64,000 bases of DNA. Origin: Crotophaga sulcirostris (Eukaryota > Chordata > Aves > Cuculiformes > Crotophagidae). Location of the stretch: positions 785,407-849,406 of the forward strand of contig VYZB01000270.1 in NCBI GenBank assembly GCA_013397455.1, read 5' to 3'. This document shows, one piece after another, positions 1 to 12,289 of this stretch. Positions within the stretch are counted from its first letter, which is position 1. Every line of letters starts with the position of its first letter. Under the pieces are notes generated by a model, which saw nothing but the letters and a program-made list of their open reading frames with translations, searched no databases and was not told the DNA's origin. Position numbers and translations under genes: made by a program.

Positions 1-53
1 ACTGGGGTGCCGGTAAGGAGCGCCGTACCAGATGTGGCTCCGCTTCCCCTCAG

Positions 54-3000
54 AATCGCGGATTTCCAGGAGGTGCTTGGCGAACCCACGGTGGCTCTGG
101 GCAAGCTCCGCCACCTCTGCTTCAGTGGTGAGTGCCCCGCGGGGAGCAGCCCCGGGTGTTGGGGGGCTCCTGCTGGGGCTCGGGGTAGGTGCCCGCCGCA
201 AAGCCCCCCAACCCCTGGGAGGTGTTGGGAAGCGGCACATGCTGGAATCCGAGCTGGGCTCCACTGGGCCGTGGTAATCCCCACCCAGCCTTTCAGCACC
301 GCCAGCAACTTCCAGGCGATTCCTTTCTTCCTCTTTTCCAAGAGCTTGTGGGTTCTGTTGCTTCTGCTCTGCCCTGTCCATCACAACCTTCTGCTTCCAG
401 CACCCCACCTGTCCCCACCGGGTCTCTAAACCCCATGAAATGGTTCCGCTGCTTCTACTTTGCCCTGTCCACCCCTGCACGGCCCCATCCTTCTGCTTCC
501 AGCACCCAGCTTGTCCCCACTGCCTTTTACCCCTGTGAAATAGTTCCACTGCTTCCGCTTTGCCCTGTCCACCCCTGCATGGCCCCAGCTCCTGCTTCCA
601 GCACCCTACCATGCCATCCCCACTGACTGTAATTCCTGTAAAACTCCATTCCCTGGGAAGGAGAGGTGCCTCTTTGCCTGTTTGCGTGCCAGTATTTGCA
701 CAGCATGGTGAGGAGACTGGGGCTAATGAGGTGATTTCTCTAACGGGGTGGTTTCTCTGCCTGCTGTTCCACAGGAATCCCCTTTGATGGTGGGCTGCGC
801 TGCCTCTGCTGGAAGGTGGGTTTTGCTTGGGGTGCTTCTGTTTCTTGCAGATGATGCTTTGGGTTGCGTAAACTCATACTATTTTGGGGCATTTAAAAGT
901 GTAAACAAACAAAAGAAAAATCCGGAGCTTAAAAGCCACTTGGAATTGACAGCAATTTGTGGAGATCAGCACTGGCAGGATTGCAGTAGCATTTACTGAC
1001 ACAGGATGAACGTTTCTTGGGACGACAGAAAGTAGCTGGCTGCTCTGTGCATGAGAACAGCCCTTGGTATTGAGCTGGGAGTGCATTTCAGACAGGTTTC
1101 CTAAGGATCAATCCTACAAACAGGTCTGTGTTGAAAACCAGTCCCTGAAATATTCCTGTCTGTCGCTTGGCAAAGCTTTCTGGAGAAAGCTCCTGGTATT
1201 TTCAGAGGCCATTCTAGCCACTGCCTTTGGTTTGCCCATCTTGCAGGTGTAACAGCTCCTCCAAATACTAATTTGTGTTTATTTGTCTTCTCTACAGATA
1301 CTCCTGAACTACCTCCCTTTAGAGAAAGCCTTATGGAGCTCTTTGCTGAAGAAACAGAGGTGAGGACATCGATGCTTTCTCCTCTATTTCTAATGATGGC
1401 TGTGGTGAAGGAGAATAGTTCCTTAAATAATGAAGTACCCTCATATAACAAATTGTTCTCATGTGGAATGAGCTGTTCCTTAGGCTGCCTCCTCGCTCTG
1501 GTGGACTGACCTCCTCAGCTGAACTCCAGAGGAAATCAAATGCCTTCTGGCTGAGCAGGATGGTGCAGAGAGATCTGTTTGAACTCAGTTAGGGTGTTTG
1601 CTTAATTTTCTGATTCATTGCAAATTCCTCTTTTCTTCCTTAAGGGATCTGTATTCCCAGTTCCTAAAGGAAATGATTATTCAGCCTGGGATTGCCAAAG
1701 CAAACCTGGGTGTTTCAAGGGAAGATGTGACCTTAGAAGATCACGTAAGTGCTGCTAAACCTTTCTGTTGCAGAAAATTCCCAGAGCTATAAACTGTTGT
1801 TTTGGATTCGGATCCCTGTGCTGCTTTTGGCTCTGTTCTTGGTCAGAGAGACCTACTCACAGGAGGGATGGTTTCTAGGTACCAACCTGGTATTTGTGTC
1901 TTAATAATTCACACTGAAGGCTACTGGCAAAGCACCAGTAGTTGGGAAGGTGAAGAGAGCTGTTTTCAGCTCTGCAAATCCCTTCTCCCCTCCTCTGGGG
2001 CTGGCTGCCCAGCCTGCAGGTCTCCTAGGGAGAGGGAGAGGCTTGTGAGAGGTACCTCTAGCAAAGAGATGCTCTCCTGGGAAATCAGGTCCATGGATGG
2101 ACTCAGAGCAGGCTGCTCTGAACAAAGGATATAGAAGAGGCAGGAGAGTCAAGTTGGACTGTGGCATGGAAGGCAGGAGCCTTGCTTATTTCTAGTTTTG
2201 CTGCTGGCTTTATTTTTTTATTGACTATTTCCTGCATCCGTTGGGTTTTTCCTTCCCTCAAAGCGTTGTTAAGAGTGTATGTGTTGGGGGAGGGAATGAA
2301 GTAACTGATCAGAAGATGCTGTAAAATGGTACAGCTGCTTCCATGACTGGTCCTGGATGTTACAGTCTCTGCTAGTGTGCCCTCATCTGTGCTGCTGCGA
2401 TCCTGGAGGCCGTGGTGCTGTAAAACCAGTGTGTTTGTGACACTTCACACGTTGGCAGAGTACAGTGATCTTTGAATCTCTTGGAACATTGGGGTTGTTT
2501 TTTTTCTCTTGGTTAGTCGTTAACTTTGTACGGATCTTGATCTGAAGAGAGGAAAGTGTGTGTGGAGGGGGAGTTAAGTTTGTCAGATTGGAAAGCTGGT
2601 CAGATATTGGAAAGGCTGTTCATATTAATGTGTATTTCCTTGTTTGTGGGGAGAACAGTGGTGGCTAATCAGCCTTCTCAGAGCAGAGATGGAGGAGGAT
2701 CCTTGTAGCTGATAACTGCAGTGCCTGTGGATGGGTAACTTGTGCCCAAATACAGAGACTCTCTCCGTTGTACAGGTTGGAGCTGCAATTGGGAATCTTG
2801 TTGACACAGGACAGGAGACCTGACTAGGGAACAAAGTCATTAAGAGGCAGGTGAAAAGGGATTGGAAATATTAGCTTCTGTCTCTCGAAGAGAACGTGCA
2901 TGCTCACTTGTTTCACCAGCTCTGGTCCACTTCCCACATACTGTCTGAAGAAACAACAGTAGATGTAGCTAGGGAGGGAAAAATTAAACCTGATGTGCCA

Positions 3001-6000
3001 GAGGGACAGCAGAAATGTTAAATCAGTGTGTGTTTCTTCAGGATTTTGATCTATGTGAAACGTGCTTGTTCTGTTTCTGTTGTTTATTTCTTTAGCCTCT
3101 CAATCCAAACCCAGACAGTCGATGGAATACTTACTTCAAGGATAATGAAGTGCTTCTCCAGATAGACAAAGATGTCAGGTATGTGAGGTGTAATGACTCA
3201 GGCTTCTGAACCCAAGTGTTTTCATTAACACTTCGTACTTTGAAAACGGCGTTTAATATTAAACTGAGCCTCCCATTCAACATGGGGCAGGTACTTCCTT
3301 CTTCTTATGCCTGGTTTTCTTCTGTTCCCATCCTAGGAGGCTGTACCCTGACATGGCATTCTTCCAGCGCCCAACAGACTACCCCTGCCTTTTAATCCTG
3401 GACCCCCAAAACGAGTTTGAGACGCTGCGCAAGCGGGTGGAGCAGACCACACTCAAGTCACAGACAGTGGCGCGAAACCGCAGCGGGGTTACAAATGTGA
3501 GATATGGGGGCTGTCCGCAGGGCGAGGCATCTCGGCTGATAAGGGGAAGGGTGTTTATCAGGCTTTTTTTCTGTTTCTCCCTGCTTATCTGGTGCTGGGT
3601 ATTTGCCCAATTCCACATCCTGTGTGTTCTGGTGGCTGGACAGCTCTGCAGAACTAGTTGATGTGCCTGAGGGTTGAGAGGGAATTAGAGATGTATTTCA
3701 TTGTAATGTTATTTTTTCCTGACTTCTGGTGGAAGTTGGAGTTGCAGGAAGTATTTTATGCTTGATGTGCATTTTTATATGGGAACAAAGCACTGAAAGG
3801 TTAGTAAGGAAGCTGAATTTTTAATGTAGAACTGGGTCTCATAAACCTGCAGTTAGGAGAAGAGCTGGGTATCTGCTGTAATGTGTGTTGTCTTTCCTCT
3901 GTCATGAGCAGAAGTACCACATGCTGTTGAGGAAGGTGGTTTGCTCCCACAGCAGATCTGTACTTTTCCTCATACCACTAAAAAAAGTGGAACTGCTGTG
4001 GTTTCTTACTGCACGGATCAAGTGAGGATTGAGGGGAACTGCCTGTTGCTGCACACACTGCTTTGTCCTTCTGGGATAGCCAGCACTAGGGCTTCAGTGC
4101 CTCTGTGCTTCCCCACTTACTTGTCTTGTCCCCAATCTCTGGGGGGGCTGCGTGTAGCAAAACCCAAGCTTGTCGCGTGTACAAGGCTACCTGTCAGTTA
4201 TCCTGATTCAGCCCTAGCCTTGCCTTGCTCTCCAGGTGAGCTCCCCTCTTAAAACAACTCCTAATTCCCTGAGCGAGTACGAAGTTCTGCCCAACGGCTG
4301 CGAAGCTCACTGGGAGGTGGTGGAGCGAATCCTGTTCATCTACGCCAAGCTGAACCCCGGGATAGCGTACGTTCAGGGTATGAATGAAATCGTGGGGCCT
4401 CTCTACTACACTTTTGCTACAGATCCTAACAGCGAATGGAAAGGTGAGAGACTCTCTTGGCTGCTCAGTAATGGCTGTCATACCGCATGCTCTCTGTCTA
4501 AAGAACTGTTTGGGGAGTAAGACTTAACTTAAACAACTCTGTTTTGAATGTTTGGGGCCAAAAAAAACCAGGTAGCAGCAAGGGATGAGGAGTTTTGAGA
4601 ACCACAGCAAATTGACAGAAACTGAATGGGCCATGAGGGGTGAGAACATGGGAAGTGAGGATTTTTTAGGGGGGTTGTTTGGTTTGTGTGGACCCATGCT
4701 GCACTTTGTGGAACTTAAAATCCCTGTAGAAGCTCTTGTTTGGTTGATTTTATATACCTGGTAAGAAAAGAGTGGAATGGGAGTGTTTTGCCTGTTAACT
4801 CCTTCACAGCAGCCTGGTCTAGGGGTCTTGACCAGCCTGGTCTAGTGGGAGGTGTCCCTGCCCATGGCAGGGGGTTGGAACTGGATAGGCTTTAAGGTCC
4901 CTTCCAACCCAAACCATTCCATGATTCTATGATTCACAGGAGCTCTGAGAGCATGTGCTGATGGTGGGGAGAGCAGATGGTGTTCTTCATAGAATCATAG
5001 AATCATCCAGTTGGAAAAGACCTTTGAGATCATCAAGTCCAGCCATACCTGTGCTCTACTAAACCATGTCCCTGAGGAACTCATCTACCCCGATCCTCTC
5101 TCTGACCCTTCTTGTAAATGAGAGTAACATCTGCCAGTTCTTGGTTGTAGATAACTGGTTTGTGACCCCATGTCACAAAGACCTTGCATTGCACACAGGG
5201 GCTGCATTTGCAGTGGCTTGTAGATATTTCTAGTTCAAAAAACCCAAACTGTCTCATTTTGTCCCAGGCCAAGCAAGCCAAGATCTTGTGGGATCTGCTA
5301 CTTATATCCAGTACAACAGCCAGATTATGGAGCCAGAGCAGCTCCAAGTCTGTGTGCTTCTTGTCAGCGATGCTTCCTCTGTTGCCCCATCATTTTTAAA
5401 TATTTTGTTTTCCAGAACATGCTGAAGCAGACACATTTTTCTGCTTTACCAACCTAATGGCTGAAATTCGGGACAACTTCATTAAGAGCCTGGATGATTC
5501 TCAGTGTGGCATTACCTACAAAATGGAGAAGGTTTACTCTACTCTGAAGGAAAAAGATGTGGAGCTGTATTTGAAACTGGTGAGCTGGGTGTTTTGGTTA
5601 GAACGCGAGGAGTGGAGCTTAATAGTGCGTTTAAATATCAACCGATTTTGTTAAACTGTTGCTGTGCTGGAATAGAAAGGTTAAGGGAGTGTGTGAAGGA
5701 CTTTGCCTGCAGGGCACAGAGGCTCATTTATCTCTGAGCTGGAACAGCTTCTCCTTGGAGTAAGCCTGGAGCATGGCTTTCCTCCCCATGAGCAATAGTT
5801 GCCGCTTTGAGTTTTACTTTAAGGTTCCTTGGAATCTGAGGTTACCATAGTTGTGTAAACAAAACACACCCCACCTCTAACACTTCTGTTGCTACTGGAT
5901 GCCCTGTTGGCACTAAAATGGCATGGAGATAATTCCAGAAGTAAACCTGAATCAAGAGAAATGGTCCATCCCACTCACCCAGTTCTATTATTCTCCTCTG

Positions 6001-8490
6001 TGCATGGATCTGGGGTGCCTTGGGTTGATGTGGGTTTTGTTGAAAACATCTTCAGGGCTTATGGGCCATTTAGTGGGAAAGTCCAAGGAGAATTTGGAAG
6101 GGAAGCCTGTTCTTGTTACTCCAACCTTCACCAAATCACACTGAAGTTTTTTGCATTTAGAGAAATCAGGATGCATTTCTTTTATAATCCAAAAGATGGT
6201 TTGTCAGCACAGTGACACGACGGGTGGCTGATTCAGTGAGGAGAAAAACTGCTTACAGTTTGCCTGGCAGGAAGTGGCCTGGGCCACGCAGCAGCTGGTC
6301 CTTAAGGATATCAGCAAAATAACTTGTTTGACCTTGCTTAAACTTACGGTGCCTTGGATTTAACAGCAGAAAAGAAAGCTTCAGGCTAGAAGTGCTTACA
6401 GTATGTTTTACTGACCATCAGTGTGAACTCTGCTCCATCTTTGTTTCTTTTTGTGAATAGTAAACTTTTTGATAAATGCAGGGCTTCTGGAAAGGAGAGG
6501 AAATCCTGACATACAGTGCCTCTGCTAGAGGGGGAGGGCTGTGGCTTTGAAGATCAAATGCTGCTCAAACAGCAAGGTTAAAATCAGTTGGCAAGTTTAA
6601 CAGAACTAATACAAATAGTGCCTTTAGGAAGAGAAGCTTCCTTTACTCAGTGTTGTGGACAGAGGAGCATTTTCTGGCTTGTTTGTAGACCTGGAGCGTG
6701 GCTGCAATTAAAATCTCTCAGTCCAGCCTGAATGTGAGAGGCTTCAGAGGAGGCAGGGGGTTTGCTGGGGCTGCAGTGTGAGCTCAGAGCAGTGTCAGGG
6801 TGGGGATGGAAGCTTGGGGTGCATCTCTTACACATGGGGAGCTGGCTGAGAGCACGTGTTCATTCTTTGCCTGGTGCGTGTCCGACAGCAAGAACAGAAC
6901 ATCAAACCCCAGTTCTTTGCCTTCCGCTGGCTGACGCTGCTCTTGTCCCAAGAGTTCCTGCTGCCAGACGTCATCCGCATCTGGGACTCCCTCTTTGCTG
7001 ACGATAAGCGCTTTGATTTTCTCCTGCTTGTCTGTTGTGCCATGTTGACGTAAGTACAGAGGTGGCCTTCCTGCTTTTTCCTTTCCCCCCTTTACCTCAG
7101 TCCATGGATCCGTGAGTCTTCTGTAGGTGTGTGTTAAGACATCAGTGAATAGGTTATAGAGTTCCTTGTTGCAGTGGTAGCAAAAGTGTTTTCAGTCCTA
7201 CGAGGAGCAGCTGAGGGAACTGGGGCTGTTTAGCCTTAAGAGGAGGAGGCTGAGGAGAGACCTCATCTGCCTGAAAGGAGGTTGTAGTGAGGTGGGTGCT
7301 GGTCTCTTCTCCCAAGTGACAGGGGATAGGACATGGGGAAATGGCCACAAGATGCACCAGGGGAGGTTCAGACTAGACATCAGGAAAAATTTCTTTACTG
7401 AAAGGGTGGTCAGGCACTGGCAGAGGCTGCTCAGGGAGGTGGTGGAGTCACCATCCCTGGAGGTGTTTAAAAGATGGGTAGATGAGGTGCTCAGGGATCT
7501 GGTTTAGCTGTGGACAGGTACGGTTGGACTCAATGATCTCAAAGGTCTTTTCCAACCAGGTGATTCTATGATTCAGAAGCCTCTATAAGGGGCACAGTGC
7601 AATCTGGTTTTAAAGTTCCTCTGTGAAGAGTTGAAAGTAGCTGGACTAATTTCCATCTTTCAGACTAATCCGGGATCAGTTGCTGGAAGGAGACTTCACT
7701 CTCAACATGAGGTTGCTACAGGTAAGGCTTAAATATAGTGGGCAGAGGGAGCAATTTGAAGAGTCTTAAAATAGCGCTGTGAGAGGATGACATTAGAGAG
7801 AGAGAGAGAGTGTTCCTGGCTGAGAGGTACTGGGTTCTGATGTCTGCATGGAGAAAAAACCTAAGGGATCTTGCAGCATGCTCATTACTGGAAGTGTGAA
7901 TCTCTTGCTTGCACACCCATTCTAGCCTACAGAGAAATTAACACAGACTAGGGAGTTCTAATATTCTTTTGGCTTGCAAAAAAAATGAATAATACTGAGC
8001 AAAGATGTGAAGCTCTGTGCAACAGCATTAAATTTGTTGGCCAGAGGCCTTTGTTCAGTTCTGAGATCTGCAAGAGCCCAAGGCTGAAAACACCTGCACG
8101 GCACAGTAGGAAGTCTCCCATTGTGTGGGTTTCTACTTTGGGCTGTGTGAGATGCTGGTTTTGAAAAGGCTTTCTGGCATAAAGGTGGCCCTTGTGGCAG
8201 GCCCTGTATCCTTGGAGGACAGATTAAAGACCCAGCTCCTTCTGGAAGGATATTCAGGGTTGACCAGTTACAGAACAGGAAGCTACTGACTGTTAAGGGA
8301 GTAACTGAACGTAGCAGGGTGTTATGGGCCAAGAGTGCTGTTGTCAAGGTGTGCCTGGCTTCAGTGAAACAATGTATAAGAGAAGTGCTAAGCAGTCACT
8401 CATATCCCTTCACTTCCTCAACAGGACTATCCTATCTCTGATGTTCATCTGATTCTGAAGAAGGCAAAGGAACTTCAAGATTCCAAGTAG
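54..8490 (+). CDS. TBC1D13: TBC1D13, Rab GTPase-activating protein (5' end outside window)
   Basis: TBC-domain GAP; the mammalian protein is reported to act on Rab35 in membrane and GLUT4 traffic. Eleven coding exons join in frame: 54-127, 775-815, 1298-1359, 1645-1744, 3096-3178, 3337-3496, 4236-4443, 5416-5579, 6889-7049, 7664-7721 and 8425-8490 (TAG stop). They give 392 residues, from the RIADFQEVL region to the C-terminal KELQDSK, against about 400 in human. The initiator exon (about 7 codons) is upstream of base 1. Both catalytic fingers are visible: the arginine finger as IDKDVR across the exon 3178/3337 junction and the glutamine finger as YVQGMNEI near 4366-4389. Downstream, [13 protein letters not shown] (exon 6889-7049) is typical of the family. 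All junctions are GT-AG. Exon 4236 begins with Val where my remembered human protein has Met. No break or frameshift is seen. Confidence 0.96.
345..650. repeat. about three tandem copies of a ~100-bp unit in TBC1D13 intron 1
   Basis: A unit containing TTCCRCTGCTTC, TTTGCCCTGTCCACCCCTGC and CTGCTTCCAGCACCC recurs. GAAATGGTTCCGCTG at 437 and GAAATAGTTCCACTG at 537 are exactly 100 bases apart. A diverged earlier copy starts near 350 and a decayed tail ends near 650. It is pyrimidine-rich and lies wholly within the first visible intron. Confidence 0.75.
1745..3095 (+). other. TBC1D13 intron, nothing recognised
   Basis: A 1351-base intron between coding exons with consensus GTAAGT donor and a TTTCTTTAG acceptor. 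I see no interspersed repeat, RNA gene or conserved reading frame in it. Confidence 0.6.
3497..4235 (+). other. TBC1D13 intron, nothing recognised
   Basis: A 739-base intron between the exon ending ...SGVTN and the one starting VSSPLK. Ordinary sequence without a repeat or gene that I recognise. Confidence 0.6.
4832..4937 (+). mobile_element. CR1 LINE 3'-end fragment, sense orientation
   Basis: Shows the CR1 tail signature: GGTGTCCCTGCCCATGGCAG, GGTTGGAACTGGATAGGCTT, CCCTTCCAACCCAAACCATT and terminal ATTCCATG/ATTCTATG repeats. It is a short 5'-truncated copy in a TBC1D13 intron. A 12-base word, AGCCTGGTCTAG, is duplicated at its 5' edge (4811 and 4833). Confidence 0.9.
4987..5095 (-). mobile_element. 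CR1 LINE 3'-end fragment, antisense
   Basis: Begins with ATAGAATCATAGAATCATCC, the reverse complement of the CR1 terminal repeats, followed by AGTTGGAAAAGACCTTTGAG and ATCATCAAGTCCAGCC. It is opposed to the copy ending at 4937, so the two 3' tails face each other about 50 bases apart. Confidence 0.88.
5580..6888 (+). other. TBC1D13 intron, nothing recognised
   Basis: A 1309-base intron with good GTGAGC donor and CAG acceptor. I recognise no repeat, RNA gene or conserved coding potential. Confidence 0.6.
7190..7575 (+). mobile_element. CR1 LINE 3' fragment, sense orientation
   Basis: About 385 bases of the CR1 3' region: CTGAGGGAACTGGGGCTGTT, AGAGACCTCATCTGCC, CAGGGGAGGTTCAGACTAGA, CCATCCCTGGAGGTGTTTAA, then AAAGGTCTTTTCCAACC and GATTCTATGATTC. 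It lies in the intron before the penultimate TBC1D13 coding exon. Confidence 0.93.
7795..7810. repeat. (AG)8 microsatellite
   Basis: Sixteen bases of perfect AG dinucleotide in the last TBC1D13 intron. Confidence 0.9.
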
Positions 8491-8565
8491 TCCCTGAGCC
8501 CAACAGAAGGTGTCAGAGAAACTGTATGGCAGCAGATCCCAGGAGATGCCCCTTGTGTGTGGTGC

Positions 8566-8571
8566 ATTAAA
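8566..8571 (+). terminator. candidate polyadenylation signal of TBC1D13 (ATTAAA)
   Basis: ATTAAA 76 bases after the TBC1D13 stop, followed by T/GT-rich sequence (GGTTTTGGGTTTGGG near 8600). It would give a very short 3' UTR. A longer UTR using a later site cannot be excluded, since no canonical AATAAA is obvious in the next kilobase. Confidence 0.4.
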
Positions 8572-8599
8572 TCTTCTCGTGGTCTCTGCAGGACTTCAG

Positions 8600-11500
8600 G
8601 TTTTGGGTTTGGGCTCCTGGCCACCTTGAAGACTTCTTTCTACTCTATTTATTAGGTCAAGCAAGGACTGATTACTTCCCTATCTACTTGGGTCCTGCAC
8701 TCCAGATTTTTTCAAGTCTCAAATGCCTCTATGCTGCTAAAAGCAGCTCTTTGTATCTTTTTTTTAATGACACTAAGTTTGAAGAGAAAGAAACTACATA
8801 TCCCTGAAGGAATGGTCTCCTGTATCATGGAAGTAACACATGGACTAACTTCTGATGGGGAAGGGAAAGGCTGAGTACAGTGGATTTTGGTGGGTGAATA
8901 TCAAAGCATCTTCCTCCTGTGAATAGAATGTATCCCAGTGAAGTCACACATCCTGCCATTCAAGTAGCTTCTGGATTCTTCTCCTTCTTGTCTGCATTTT
9001 GCCATCCCTGTGCGAAGAAGAAGATTGCATCAACTTCTGGTGATCATCATCTGATATCCAGTGGTTTGGACCCCACAGCCTGGGAAGAGACCTTGGGAAG
9101 CTGAGATGGGAGGACATGATTACACCTGGCAGCAGTGCACCGAAACTGCCTGAATCCAGAATTGCCTTACCAACAAGGTCTCCTTGAAAGCAAGACTATG
9201 GTGGTTTTAATCAATGAGTGAAGTGCAGTTTGAAGTCAAGCCTTACTACGCACAGCCTTAGAGCAGGAGCTTGTTGCTGCAGGGAGGCTTCACGCTGCTT
9301 TCCTGGCTCTGAACTGGAGCATATCCAGCTACAATCAGGACTCTGAAATACAAGAAATGGGCATCTAGTGATGTGCAATGAAGACACCTGTACAGAGGGG
9401 CTCATACAGGCACAGTACTGGGGTTTTCTGCCTCAGTGGATAGTGTGATACTACCCTACATAAACTCTGGTCACAGTAACCTCAGTGTTGTCTCATGGTC
9501 CTTGCCAGGAAGAAGCATGGTACAGATCTGACTACAAGTGAGAGTCCTTTTCTGGTCCAATCCAGTGGGCGTATGAGCATTTGGGGGCTGACCCACTTCT
9601 TTGTGTACTGGTTCTGTTGGAATCACAGTCCTGAGTGGGACACGTGTCCCTCCTGAGAGGGAAACAGCTGCATTTCAAACACAGGGGAGCAGAATCTGAT
9701 GAGCATCGATAAGATAAACCACGGAGAGAACTGCCAACCTGCCAGCAGCATAACTCTGATCACAAATTCTAATCCTCAGAGGGAGAACTGCCAGCACCAG
9801 CCTGCTTGGATGCTGCAGAAGCTCTGAACACTAATCCAGGGTGCTTTTCCCTTTCTTTCTGTGCCGTGCTGGCTCCCTTCTGTATAGCTGTTTGACACTG
9901 CAGGTTTCAGTATTTATGGGTATTAATTTGTTAAAGGTCACTTGTCTTTGTAAGAGCTGCTTAAGCTGCCGGTGGCCTGGAATTGCTCTGGCAAGAGGGA
10001 TGTTATCAGCCTTCATCTTTTTTACTATATTGTTTCCTTCCCTGAAGGCTGGTTCTTTACAGGCTGCTGGATTCTCACAAGGGTAGATGGAGAGACCAGA
10101 GGGGCAGGTTGATGCATGACTTTATGTTCTTATTGGCAATCTCGAGCAATCTCTGCCTCTTCAGAAGATGCTCGAGTGACACTGGTGCAGCTGGTTGGTG
10201 CTGCTGTGCTGGAGCAAGAGCAACTGAAGACTTAAAGCAATCTGTAATTAATACCTGTGGCTGACAGTGTCCCTATCTGCCACAATCCTTTCTGGAGGGG
10301 AGAGATTTCCTCCAGGAAATGTGGCACCGATAGACCAGGATGACAGTGTGTCTGCTCTGGCCACTGGATGGATGTTGTTCTTGCTGTCTGTCCCTCACCT
10401 ATTCCAGGTGGTCCCATGGTCTCAGCTCTTGGGTCCCCTGCACTAGAGACAGTAGTCAGACCTCGTATGGCCAGATGGCTAGTGGGTAGGCACAAACGTA
10501 GAACCAAGGGGTCAAACTCTTAGGCAGAATGGGACCTCCACCAAACTGCCTCAGAAACTGCTCTAAATACTGCTGTAGCCCTCTCACATTCCACGTACAA
10601 GCTCTGCTCTCACCTCCCCTTATACCTGGGTTGTCCATTTCAGGTCTCCATCCATTTCAGGTCTCCCTGGCAAATGCAGGGTTGCCTTATGCTGTGTTTT
10701 CTCACTGGTAACGGGAACATCCATGAGGGTTCCTGCTCTGAATAGCCAGCAGCCTCCTTAGCATCACCTGAGAAGGCAGCAGGCACGTTGGCATTAAAGC
10801 ATTACTTGTAGATGAACTTGTGTTTGTTTTCAGAGGAGCGTTCGGGCCCCAACATTGCCCTACTGCTCGTGAGTCCAGTGCTGGCCTGTGCCATCACAGA
10901 CACTTGAGCAACACTGGGGAGGTGGCTGGCTGGGTCCAGGTGTCACAGTGTCTCCTCCCTTCCTAGGTGCTGAAGGGCTTACATTGTGCTGTCTTCTCTA
11001 GACGAGGTGGTGGGGAATGCTATTAAAAGGAGTTTGCAGTTTTAATGGGATGTGATGAGTGCTTTGACTGATGGAAAGGGTCTCCGAGATAAATTCTGTT
11101 GCCATATCCAGACTATGGCTGCTAAACCGAGTTCTTTAAGAAGAACTTGTGACAACTTTGATACACCCAGACACGCTGCATAAAAAGCTGTTTTATGTCC
11201 CTCCTTATCCCCTCCCCACATGGTAGGACCTCTGTCCTGTTGCAAAGGGCTGTTGAAAGGAGTTGTTGTGCTTCTCAATGACTTGGGACATTAATTTCTT
11301 TATTCCAAGACTTTCTCCTTTCCTTAGGAGCAAACCCCCACATTTTTGAAGGGAGAAGGGAAAGTCTGAACTTGTTATCAGCTTTTGAATCTCCTCGTGA
11401 GTTTCCCTGCCTTCATCCCTCAGAGGCTTTTGGTGAATCTCACTGTTGAGGTCAGTCTGAACTCACTTATGGTGGTTCCTTGCTTCTGCGGCCACCTTTA

Positions 11501-12289
11501 AGATGTTTCCACCCCGGGTTCCTTTCAATCCTAACATGCTGCAGGAGCAGCCAGCCTGGCTGAAGTGGCTCTTCTTGGGGTGGGAAGATGTCAGTCTGGG
11601 GTGCCTTGGAATAGCTTTTGGAATGTATTCCTCAGGCAGGGGAAGGGGGACCCATATTCAACTGGTAGGAAAACCAGACCCTATGCTGGATGTGGGGAGG
11701 GATGAGCCCTCCCTGGGAGGAGGAGGAGCTCTGCTTTGGGGAGCTTTGTGGCTTTGCCACTGAGGTAGAAGCAACAGGATAATGGAGGGGTTGTTCGTGG
11801 TCACTCAGGACACTGATGGCGAGTTTGGATTTTGTGACCTCACCTGGAATTATTCACGCTTTGGCAGTGAGTGGTGGCTTTGGGGAGCCTGGGGTGTTGG
11901 GGAAAGCAGAGGCTGTTTCCCTTTGAGTGGCAGTGACTTTGGATTTGCTGTTGGGAGCCCTTTGCCTGAGGGAGGAGCAAATCACACTCATGTTTTTTCA
12001 CCTTGGCTGGAAAGAATCCCCCAAACCAGGTGTAGGGAACGCTTCATCACTCCAACACTCCTTTTATGCTTTGTTTTAAACACTATTTTTGTAGTGCTCC
12101 TGTTAACCAAGGGGTGGCTTTGAGCTGAGGGCTGGTGAGCTGCTCGTGGTGCCGGGGCAGATGACAGCGGTGATTCCGCAGCCCCGGGTGCAGCGAAGGG
12201 GCTGAAGCAGCCGAGCCCCGGGCTGGCAGAAGTGGGGGCTGCACCGAGCTTTGCCCTCGCCAAGCTCTTTGCTGTCCCGGGACTCCCGT
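8600..12289. other. TBC1D13-ENDOG interval, nothing recognised
   Basis: About 3.7 kb of unremarkable sequence. It may include a long TBC1D13 3' UTR. The open frames here are short and not recognisable, and I see no CR1 copy or RNA gene. GC and CpG content rise towards 12.2 kb, consistent with approach to the ENDOG CpG promoter. Confidence 0.5.

Noticed and set aside
13..53. GTAAGG at 13 as the donor of TBC1D13 exon 1
   Set aside because: The implied intron would be about 41 bases, too short for vertebrate splicing. The first exon is more likely upstream of the window.
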